The translations under genes were made by a program, and so were the position numbers. The notes beneath the pieces were generated by a model, which was not told the origin of the DNA, did no database searches, and worked only from the letters and a program-made list of their open reading frames with translations. Source: Atherix ibis (lineage: Eukaryota > Arthropoda > Insecta > Diptera > Athericidae). Taken from it: a DNA stretch of 64,000 nucleotides. This document shows, in pieces, positions 24,480 through 36,700 of the stretch. The DNA lies in NCBI GenBank assembly GCA_958298945.1, contig OY282605.1, positions 38,480,811 through 38,544,810 of the forward strand. Direction: 5' to 3'. How positions within the stretch are numbered: the first letter of the stretch is position 1; every line of letters starts with the position of its first letter.

Positions 24480-27400
24480 CATCACTTCTTAAATAATAAT
24501 ATTAATTTATATATACGTATATAGATATAAATATATGCATATGTATATGTAACATGTAGTATTATGTGTGTATTCATATAATAATTACAAATAATTGTTA
24601 ATATGTAAATAAATTGTTTTTTTTTTAAATTATATATAAGCATGCTATTGTGTTAAACGCTTAAATTATAAGGGGAAAAAAATAAAATTCAATCGTATAA
24701 CTTAAAATCCATCATATTATTTGCAAACAAACAAAAAAAAACAAAAAAATCGCCGCTATTAAATTTGATTTTGAATTCAATATTAAAAATATTAAAAATA
24801 TTAAACAAACTAAAATACTAATATAACTAATATAATTAATAAAACTAAAAACTAAAAAAAAAATTCCTTTTTTTATATAAACCGTGTGGTAAGTAATAAT
24901 AAAATAAAACACAACAAAACGTAGAAAAAGTTGTTTTGAGATTGAATTTTGATTATTGACACATACCGTTTGTTTTTTTTACATTTCGAATAAGATACGA
25001 TTTGGGAATATTTAAATATGGTGGCGGATCCGGAAATTCCGTGACTTTATGAAAGCTGGAGGCGAATTGTGCTTCCAAATTCACAACCAAACGATTTACT
25101 GTACCAGTGGAACTATTGTTACTGTTATAAGTTGTTAGACCGCTTGCATTAGCTGGAGTCGCTCCTCCGCCACTATTATTTCCAGATGCATTTGCACGCA
25201 TCGATGAATGCCTTTGCGGGACGACAGGCGGTACACTATTATTTAACGGAATCTAAATACCATAAAAATAAAAAAAACAGAATTTTTTTTTTAAAATGTG
25301 ATTGTTATTATTTTTGCAAAAGAAAATTTTAAGGAAAAAAAAATTAATTTTACATTAAGATAATAATATAGGATGTCCGAAAATACACGCACTATTTGAA
25401 TTGTGCGCCATTTGTGCGATAAAGTGTTGCCAACGAAAAAAACAGACAGCGTGACATCTGACAGTTGACGGTTATTCAAAATGGAGCGCTATACGGAAGA
25501 ACAACGCCCTAAATGCTTTAAGGCACCAATCTGTATATTAAAATAAACACACTTCTTTTTTTCTTCTCTTTTTATCTGCAACTACAATTGTATGGTAACA
25601 AGCAGATTTACATAACAATTTAATTAAAAATCTTGTGCATCATGAAGTGGGAGTAAACACCCATCGGCATTTCTCCAACTAATGGAACTTAGATTCCTCT
25701 AGAAAATTTCTAGGCCATTATCTCTTAAGTCTCCGATAAGTGTTTCTGGGGAGTGCAGAATAGGACAATTCTCTTACAAGTGGATTATGATGATTGGATA
25801 AACGGGAGTGAAATTTTTGATAGGTCGTGAACAAAGGGAAGATTAAGATCACGATGTATTACGTTGTTACAAAAATACGAGGTCTGTTTAAAAAGTATCG
25901 CGAATTTTGTGTTTTTTCAAAAATTGTTTATTTATTCATGAATATCTATTTTGTACTCTTCAAAGTTATCCCCACCAGATATTATACACTTGTGCCGGCT
26001 TTTTTTCCAATGCTCGAAATCATTTTTTGTGATCTTGTTCAGCTCCTCCTTCGTAGCGTAGCGTCGTCCTTTCATGGCGCTCTTCAGTTTCGGGAACACG
26101 AAAAAGTCACAGAAGGCCAGATCTGGGGAATACGGTGGCTGCGGCATTATTAGTGTGTTGTTTTTGGCCAAAAATTCCCGCACAAGCAACGATGCGTGAG
26201 CAGGGGCGTTATCATGGTGCAAAAGCCAATTTTTGTTCTTCCACGAATCCGGGCGTTTCTGGCGGATTGCTTCGCGCAACTTGCGCATAACTTGCAGGTA
26301 ATATTCCTTATTGACCGTTCTACCCTGTGGCAACAAATCATGATGCACCAAGCCCTGCAATCGAAGAAAACTGTAAGCAAAACCTTCAGCAGCACGCTTT
26401 TCGTCGTTTACACCTTCTCGGCCCTCTGAGAACATTTTGTGCCACCGATAAACGTTGCTTCGGTCCAAGGTAGCTCACACAAAATTTCATACAGATTCTT
26501 TGATCCATTTTTTGGAATGGGCAAAAATCGAAGACGAGCCAAAACACGTGCAAGCAAAGCAGCTGTCAAAAATTAACTGAACATTCAAAATGGCCGAACT
26601 TGAGTACCAACATAACGCCACAAAAAATCGGAAATCAAATATACGTAACCCGTGGAAATTCAAAATTCGCGATACGTTTTGATCAGACCTCTTATTTATG
26701 TTTGTATTTTTTTAAAAATATTAAATATAATATTTAAGTGATAAAAATGTACTTACATTATGCGTTAGCCTTAGTGGAGGCGGAGGTGCAGGGCATGCTC
26801 TATGAGGGATTGGTATGTTAATACCATTTGTCCCATGCGCTGTGGAATCTTTCGTCGATTGTGAAGTTGGTGAATTATTATTCGGTGTCCTCGCGGCGGT
26901 ATATATTGTACCAGTTGTTGTTGATTGAGTCCATATCGACGATGTATTGGAAAGATTACTAGTTGACTGATGAGTTTGGCCGATTTGATTTTTTAATTGA
27001 CCCTTTAGCGCTGTCACATTACCACTAGAACCAAACGTATTCGACGCATTGGGTGATAATGTCGAAGAACTACTTATCGTACTCAAAGGTAAATTTGTTA
27101 AATTCGTATTCGAAATACTTCTCGCCGGAGTTGGAGGTGGTGGTGGTTTAACTATTGGCGGTCTAGGAGGTGCAACTGTTGGTCGACCTGTTTATAGAAA
27201 ATAAAAATTCAAATAAAACAAAAATTCAATTTTCTAAAATCAATTTATTAAAAGAAAGATTAAATAAAAAGAAAATTTCGAAATTCTTACCGATATGTGT
27301 AAGAGGTGGCGGTCTCGTACTGATTGATTCCTGTGATTGAAAAGATTGTGGTGGATTTCTAAGTGTTGCGAATAAATGTGATGTAGGAAAAACGGGTCCT

Positions 27401-27738
27401 CCAGGTGGCACTACTGGTGGTGATCTTTACAATTTCATCATAACAGATAAGAAAATGAATAATTATTAATATTTTAAGTTTCTTTTTATTTTCTACAGTA
27501 TAAATATTTTGGTGAGAATATTTAAATCGATGGCAAAAAAATAATAATCAAATAATAAAAAGCATTAAAAACTATTTCTACCTTGGCGATTTCATACTGT
27601 GATGCCGTGTTACGGGTTTTCCATTAGCTGCAACTAATTGTTGAATTCCAGGCGGCTTTGGGGCACAATTTGGCTTACCATGATTTATAACAGGTTTATT
27701 TGGAGGAACAGGATTCGAATTACTACTATTACTAGTAA

Positions 27739-27781
<43 letters not shown>

Positions 27782-30700
27782 TGTTGCACTATTAAATAGT
27801 GTTGATTTATTTGGCGCTAAATTCTGTGCTACTGTTGCTTTATGTTGCATTGTTGAACTATTATTTATATTTACATTGGAATTTCCTACTGGTTTACTAT
27901 AAGAATAATAAATAATAATAATCAAATAAAAATTATTCCATTTTTTTTCTTGATCTTTTTATATGTATTTATAGTATTTTTTGATTGTGTGTTTGTTTGT
28001 TAATTAAGGATTAAACAATTTGTGGTTCGGAAAGTATAAATTCAAAAAAATCTATCTAAATCTGTTATTTCAATATATTATGCTTTAAACTTGTCATTAT
28101 TCACGAAATTTACTATTAATCAAATGGTTGTCATGTGACTTCTTTCAGTACTCGATTCGTTTGAGGTAAATTTTTGTGATTATTTTTTGTACATTTCGGG
28201 CTGTACTTCGGCCATCATTTGCCGGATGTTGATTTGCAAATGTTCTAAAATTTAAGGATTGTCTGCGTAAACACGATCTTATGCGTATTCTTATCACAAT
28301 AAGTCAAATATCATCAAATTGCACCATCGTGGAGTCTAGATTGACAATTATCAAATCTCAAAATTACACGCCCTAGGAACTATTCGAGCAATAGGACTGA
28401 CATTTTCATGTTATGTGGCTTGTGTTGTAATTTTGTTGATACCACATATAGTCAATATTGAAATCTTCAAGTTCAGGTCAAAGAACGTCGATTATCACGC
28501 GGCCAGAGCGCTTATAATTGACCGTAACGGTCTCCGAGTTTTCGAAGAATGACACCTTCTGACCAAAATGCATACCAGAAAGTCTCATTTATTAATAGTC
28601 CCTTGGGGGTTTTTGGAGCCCCACACAAGACAGTTTTGCTCATTGACGCATCCGCCGAGCAAGAAATAAACCTGTTGTTTCAGAGACAGTGACTTTTTTC
28701 GGATACAATAACTTCTGCAGATGTCAATTGGCATAAAATATCGTCGAATTTGAACCACATATATGGCAGTTTTGCATCGAGCGAAAAATGAGCCTCATTT
28801 CTAAAGACGTCAAATCCGACCATCTTTTAGGCCAACTGACATCTCCAAGTCTTGAAATTGTGCGTTTTTCGAACGTTTTGCGCAATGAATCCAAAATTTT
28901 CCTTGTAGTGTGGATTGTTGTGGTGCCGTTTTGTTGAAACCACATGTGGTCTATCTGTTATCATACGGCCATAGCGCTCAAAATTGACCGTAACGGTCAC
29001 TCAGATCGAAATGCACACCAGAAAGTCATATTTCAATAGCTTATCCATAGTCACTTGTGGGTTTTTAGAGCCCCACACAAGGCAGTTTTGCTTATTGACG
29101 TATCCGCCGGCAAGAAATGAGCCTGTTGTTTCAAAGAGAGTGACTTTTTTCGGATACAATAGCTTCTGCAGTCACTTGTGGAATTTCAGAGCCACATATT
29201 CGGCACTTTTGCTTATACGTGTCCATCGAGCGAAAAATGAGCCTCATATCCAAAGACGTCAAATCCAAAGATGTTTTAGGCCAATTGACATCTCCAAGTC
29301 TTGAAATTGCGCGTCTTTTGAACTTTTTCCGCAATGAAGCCAAAATTTGTCTTTTAGTGTGGCTTGTGGTGACATATGGTCTATCGGTTATCATATGGCC
29401 ATAGCGCTCAAAATTGATGGTAACGGTCTCTCCTTTTTCATTTGCAAAGAAATACGGGGCCAATAACACCTTCAGATCCAAAGTCATAGCAAACAGTCAC
29501 TTTTCGTGGATACAATGGTTCCTTCCAGGTTTTCAGAGCTTCATATGCGACAATTTTCCATATTAACTCATCCACCAAGCGACAAAAAACTTCCAAATCG
29601 CTGATTAATATTTTTTTAAAGTAAAAAAAATGACCATTGGCAGAGTCAACAGTTTAAAAAAAGTTTTTACAATTTTAATGCATTCATAATAGTTAAGCAA
29701 TCGATAATATAAAATTGCAAGCCTTTAAAATAAAAAAATTGACAGCTGTCAAATGACAGCGCTCAACTTTCCGAACAACAAAATGTATAACCCTATTGAT
29801 TTGTGTTTTTTTTTTAATTAATCAGTATTTACCCTTGTTATTTATTTCACCTCTGAAGTTTATCATTAATTACATAAAAAAAAATAAACTAATTCAAAAA
29901 AATCTCTGCATATTAAGAGTTTACGAAACTATTATAAAAAAAAATATATTAAAATAAAAACAAAACTCAAATTGAGGTCATTTTCTAAAATTTTAAAATT
30001 TTGGGCGATCATAACTACAATATTTACAAATCGAAGAGAGCTTTTTAATAATAAAATAAAAATGTACTAATATTAACATAATTTAAAAAAAACACTTTTA
30101 TTTTTATTTCGAACGAGCATAATTGACAATAATAATAATAATGGAAAAAATAAACAAATAATAAAATTTAGAGGGGGAGGGGGTTGAATACAGTCAATAA
30201 AAAAAAAATGAGAATATGAATCTACTTACCTAATTTCCACATATTTATTTGTTCCACTACTTCTACCACCATCCGATAGTGTGGGCGATGAAGCACTTAC
30301 TGGTGTTTTCGATGATAAATTGCTTTTTTCTAATACTGAGTCGGAAGTACTCTGCACAAAAACAAACAGTAAATGAGGAAAATTTCAATTGAATTCAACG
30401 ATGAAATCCGAGCCATGGGCATATACACAGCAGCAAAATACAAAAAAAAGAACAAGCAATAAAAACGACACTATATGAGGGAGCATTGATACAATTATTG
30501 GCCAATAGACACCATCCATCATGATGTGATAATGTAGATAGGCGATTTGAAAAAGTTCTATTATTACTGCTAACTATCGAGTCATTTTACCATATCATGA
30601 TTGGTGGGGTATTTTAGTTTCTTTGAAAAAAAAGCACAGAATATGTTAGGAGGTCATTAAATACTTTTTTTTTAAATAATAAAGCACTTACTCTAAAAAA

Positions 30701-33700
30701 AAAGTTCGGATATCCTTATAATATTTTGCTATATCGCGCGTCTAAAAGGGTATTGGTTGTAATTATAAAAACTGAGTGGGCCAGAGCTCATTTGGATTTA
30801 AAAGTTGAAAAAAGAATTTTTATATGTCACTCTACGTCCGAAAAGGGGAAATCAGGCACAAAACGATAAAATTACGTTCCAAAAAGGGAAAATCTTTCCT
30901 CTTCTCTGACACTGTACGTCCAAGCAGAGGACACCAGGCAAAAAACGATAAAATTACGGTCCAAAAAGGGGACATCAGGCAAAAAACGATAAAATTACGG
31001 TCCGAAAAGGGGAAATATTTCCTTTTTTCGGACACTGTACGTCCGAAAATGGGACATCAGGCAAAAAACGATAAAATTACGGTGCGAAAAGGGGAAATCT
31101 TTGATCTTTTCGACACTGTACGTCCGAAAAGGGGACATCAGGCAAAAAAACGATAAAATTACGGTCCCAAAAGGGGAAATCTTTCATCTTTTCGACACTG
31201 TAGGTCCGAAAAGGGGACATCAGGCAAAAAATGATAAAATTACGGTCCGAAAATGGGAAATCTATCCTCTTTTCGGACACTGTACGTCCAAAAAGGGGGA
31301 ATCAGACAAAAAACGATAAAATGACATTGATTTTCTAATGAGTCTAATGACTCTGTAGTATTTTTGTCATCTCTTCAATTTACCGATTGATTTTGTATCG
31401 ACAAACTGCCCCAAAAGATTCGTCAATTATTGGATCTGTCGATGGAAAAACTGTTATAAAATGATCCACCATCTGCTCTCGACTTTATGGAAAGCAAAGA
31501 CAGTAAAATATTGTACGCCCATGAGAGAGTTCGGTATCCCAGAAAAATTTATGAGACTAGTATGAGAGGAAAAGTAAAAGCAACCGAATCTCTTTCTGAG
31601 CCATTTAACATCCACAATGGTCTTCGGCAAGAAGACGCACTTTCGTGTGTGTTCTTTCTAACTTGTCGCTGGACAAAGTGACTCGTGACTCAGGAGAGTA
31701 AAAATTAAGGGATCCCATCCTTATTAGGCCTGATTCCATCCTTATTAGCTGTGTACGAGAAGTCTTTACTAAGATTGAGCTGTGGCCGAAAATATTTGTA
31801 CTAAACATAAATGAGGGCTGAACTAAGTACATAATGACAACGTCGGCGTTGAAGTCAAGACCAATTTGAACTAGTCCCATACAGGTAGGGAATTATAGAT
31901 ATGAAAGAGTTAAATCTTTTTCCTAAATTTGTGTTAAGGGCCGCAGTCGATAACAATATCGAGGAAGAGGTCCGCGCATGGCGATAACAGAGCCTATGTC
32001 AGTCAGGTTAAATTATTTCGAAAATTCTGCTGTACAGGACGCTAGTCTTGCCAGTCCTCATGTGTTCTATGGAAACTTCTCATCAAAAACCATTGCGAAC
32101 TCTTAACCACGTTCGTGAGGAAAATCCTTCGAAGAATTTTGGGCACCTTACTTGAGGATGGACGATTTCGTAGGCTATTTAACGATGAGATCCTGGAGCG
32201 CTACCGCGACCACCTGGTTGTGGATAAAATTAAGCTAAAAGACTGCGTTGGGCTGGAAACTTAATCGGTATGAATGAGGAAGATCCTGCCGGGAACGTCG
32301 ACAGTGGTTTTTTTTTGCCTTCGGCAGGGCGCCTAAAAACGTGCTAGGATTGTCGATCTGGGACGTCTGGAGTTCCTTGATTCAGCAGACCTAGAAGCGT
32401 GAAACTGGGATGCCTGAGGTTCTTTGATTCAGCAGGCCTCAAAGTGACTGCCCATTTCAGCTTGGGGAGTTTCTAAATTCAAAAAGAAATTGTATTCCAG
32501 CTGGCGAGGAGGAGGGGGTGGGGGGTTGATTAAGGCCTTGTAGATCAGAAGGCGTGAGATACTTATTATTTCACGCCTTCTGATCTACAAGGCCTTAATC
32601 CTAAAAATTTGTTGATTTTAGTTATACAGGTGCCATTCATAAATAATGCTTGGGGGATTTCATTTTCGCTTTACAGGCTGGAGAGAGCTCTAAATTTTGG
32701 AAGTATTAAATTCGTCTCTGTTCTTATCCTGTCTATGTCGGAATTTATTGAGTTTAGTATACGTTGCTGTTCCATGTCCGAAAAGCAAGGACGTGAATCA
32801 GGAAACCAATAACAAAAACTGCAAGATTAGAAGAAAGAGCTAGGATTAGATATAAAACATTTATGAAAATAAGAAAAAGAATTGGAGATAAAACATATTA
32901 CTGTGGACGATGAGCATTTATTGGGTGATAATATCCAAAACAAATTGTATTAAACAATAGGAAAGTAAGCATCAAATCCATTCTAATCCAATAATCCTAC
33001 ACTACCCAGAAAAATTGGAGGTACGCCTTTATATCATCAGTGGATCTATTGGTACGGAAACCAAATTGACGGGCATTTGGGAGCTTCATTGAATCAAGAT
33101 ATTTCATTGGCTGATGGTTTATGAGCGTTTCCATGACCTTAGAAAGGAGGGACGTTTGGGCAATGCTTTTCTGCCTATTTTTTTCTTCAGGAGATATCAT
33201 ACGGACCAGCAGATTTTTAAGTACCCTTCTTACTGTACGAGTGCCAAAATTATTTAAATTTTAAAAGTCTACCAATTATTTGAGAGGTTTTTGCTGTTAC
33301 CAAGTGGCCATTTTTGAAATTTTATTTATCTTTTTTTACAAATTCAGTTAATTTTATAAAATAATAAAATTAATTTAGTAAATAAATTTAAAAAAAAATT
33401 ATCCAATTAACTTACCGATGAAATATTTTTTATTGGCGGTTGTGGAGGTGGCCCTCGATGATTTCGTTGACTTTGATTTTGACTTTGACTCTGCTGACTG
33501 GGACTGGATTCCGCTGTATTGAGCTTTTGTGGTTTTTGTCTCTTCAATGTTAAATGTTTTGTTAATTCAGCATTAAAATCGGATACAGCTGGTCCAGATT
33601 CATCTTTTTGCGGACTTGTTACTGTTGGTTTCTCTTGTGCCAGCGTTCGTGCAATATTTGCCGTTTTCCGTCTTGGCGGAGGATTACCTATAAAGAAGTT

Positions 33701-36700
33701 CAATTTATTTTAAATAACTTAATTTAATAAATTAAATTGATTTTTCATCATGAAAAAAAATCTTTGAAAAATAATATTCTTAGTTGGGATTTAGAATTAA
33801 CAAAAATAATTAACAAATTATAAATAGTGGAAGATTAAAAAAATGAAAAATTTAAAAGCTTTTGAAAATACTGCAAATTTATAAAATACGAGGTCTGTTC
33901 AAAAAGTATCGCGAATTTTGATTTTCCGCGGGTTACGTATATTCGATTTTCGATTTTTCATGGTGTTATGTTGGTACTCATGTCTCTCACTTATGCCGAC
34001 AAGTTCGGCCATTTTGAATGTTCAGTTAATTTTTGACAGCTGCTTTGCCTGCACGTGTTTTAACTCGTCCTCGATTTTTGCCCATTCCAAAAAATGGATT
34101 AAAGAATCTGTTTCGGGAACAAGAAAAAGTCACAGAGGGCGAGATCTGGGGAATACGGTGGCTGCAGCATTATTAGTGTGTTGTTTTTGGCCAAAAATTC
34201 GCGCACAAGCAACGGTGCGTGAGCAGGGGCGTTATCATGGTGCAAAGCCAATTTTTACTCTTCCACGGCGGATTGCTTCGCGCAACTTGCGCATAACTTG
34301 AGGGTAATATTCCTTATTGATCGTTCTACCCTGTGGCAAGAACTCATGATGCACCACGCCCAGACAATCGAAGAAAATTGTAAGCACATTCCGAAAAAAA
34401 AGCGCGCCAAGTTCGGTTCACATTCGACCGAACTTGGCGCGCTTTTTTCGGTCTTGGCTCGTGCGGCAGCTTCCATTGGGATGATTGAGCTTTGATTTCC
34501 ACGTCATAACCATAAACCCATGATTCGTCACCAGTAATGACCCTCTGGAGCATATTGGGGTCGTCGCGGACAGAGTCCAACAGCTCCTTAGGAATGTTAA
34601 TGCGATGCTGTTTTTGGTCGAAAATAGGCAAAAATCGAAGACGAGCCAAAACACGTGCAAGCAAAGCAGCTGTCAAAAATTAACTGAACATTCAATATAG
34701 CCGAACTTGTCGGCATAAGTGAGACACATGAGTACCAACATAACGTCACAAAAAACTTGAAAATTGAATATACATAACCCACGGAAATTCAAAATTCGCG
34801 ATACTTTTTGATTAGACCTCCTAAATAAAAAATTTTCAATTTATTATATTCTATTGACGATTTAAGTAAAATTGATATTATAGGGTGGTCCATCTAGCGG
34901 TTCCATTTTGAACTACTATTTATTTGAAGTACTAGAGTGTTAAATGTCAACACGAATTGACAGATTGCTAGTTGAAAGTCAGAATTTTACGAAATGGTAA
35001 TTTATACGCTTGAAGAAAAATGGGAAATATTGAGAACTTACTTCCAAAGTGGTGAGAAATTTTTAAAAAAATGAGTAAAGATCGAATGCCATCACGTGAA
35101 TTTGTGGGCAAATTCGTGAAGCGAGTTCGCGAAACTGGTTTGTTGGTTGCCAAAGCTACTCGTTCCCGCTCTAAGACCCAGAATATTGCCGCCGTAGCTG
35201 AAAATGTCAGTGATCATCCATCAACATCAACTCGTCACCGTTGTCAAGAATTGAACATTTCTCGCACTTCGCTGTTGAGAATTTTGCACAAAGACCTCAG
35301 AAAATTATGAAAGCTTACAAAGTTCAATTAGTCCAACAACTAAAGCCGCATGACCATCCGATGCGTTTTCGGTTTGCCCAATGGGCTCAAGATCAATTGG
35401 CCGAAGATGAGCATTTGTACCGAAAAATCATCTTTTCGGATGAGGCCCACTTCCACCTCGGTGGGTATGTCAACAAACAAAATTGTCGCATCTGAAGCTC
35501 AGAAAATCCATACGTCACCATGGAAAAGCCGATGCATCCGCAACGAGTCACGGTTTGGTGCCGATTTTGGAGTGGAGGCATCATTGGCCCGTTTTGCTTC
35601 GAAAACAATGAAGGAGCCGCCGTTACGGTCAATGGTGAGCGCTATCGTGGCATGCTCAACGAATTTTTGTTTCCAAAAGTTGAAGAGAATGGCATGGACG
35701 ACATTTGGTTTCAATAGGACACACAGCCAACGTAACAATCCAACTTTTGGGCACTGCTTTTGAAAACCGAATAATCAGCCGAAATTCTAATGTCAATTGG
35801 CCGCCTCGGAGCTGTGGGGAGCCGTTAAGAATAAATGTTACGCAAGCCATCCAGAGATAATTGAGGCCTTGAAACACGAAATCAAAGTTGCCATTGAAGA
35901 GATACAGGCCCGGACAATCGCAAAAGGAACTGAAAAATTGGATCGAGCGAATGGGGTACTGTAACGCCAGCCGTGGCAGTCATTTAAATGATGTTGTGTT
36001 TCATTCTTAAATTTCTTTTTAATAAAACCGAAAATTTGAGAAAACATACACTAGTTTTTTTTTATTTACTTTTTAAAATGGAACTTCTAAATGGTCCACC
36101 CTGTATATTGACGATTATTTTAAAAAAAGATATTATCCAGCTGCCAAGCTCCACACAAGAACCATTTTTTTTATCTACCCACGATTGTATCGCAGAAATG
36201 AAATTTTTAAGAAAATTATAAAAATTACGACAATTTACTAAAATGATACAATTTTTCTGGGGGTCAGTGGGTGTTGTTTTTGCACCACCAGTTTTATGTA
36301 GATGATAAGTTCCGTAATTTAAAATTAATTTTTTCGAAGAATTTACTTAAAAAATTTATCAAAAGTTAACTTTTCGAAAATTGATAGAATTTTTGCATAT
36401 TATTTATTTTAATACAAGAAACTTTTTTTTCTACAATTTTGTACATACTAACAAACATCAATAGGCAAAATTGTCTTTTAAAAAATATGTCATCCAAGAT
36501 GGCAATTTGCTTAGTTTAAGGTATGCCATTAACCAAACAACTCTGTCAAATTGTAAAAAATTTCTACAAAATGGCGATTCTGTCATTGCCACGATTCGAA
36601 AAAATGTTTCTTTAGTTGGTAATTTTGAAAATTTCGAACATTTGAAAACCAAAATCTGTTAAATAATTGCACCCCGAAATGTGCGAAGAAGTTTTTAAAA

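Noticed and set aside
24953..24966. Vrp1 ending at GMCQ after exon 8
   Set aside because: A strong GTATGT donor interrupts it, and a phase-compatible terminal exon with WIP-like C terminus exists at 10940-11037.
25932..26468. 178-residue ORF as a usable transposase
   Set aside because: It joins an N-terminal piece to the second and third catalytic blocks across a deletion that removed the first Asp.
30824..31319. 110-residue and smaller ORFs on both strands
   Set aside because: They run through the 41/82-bp tandem repeat in a Vrp1 intron.
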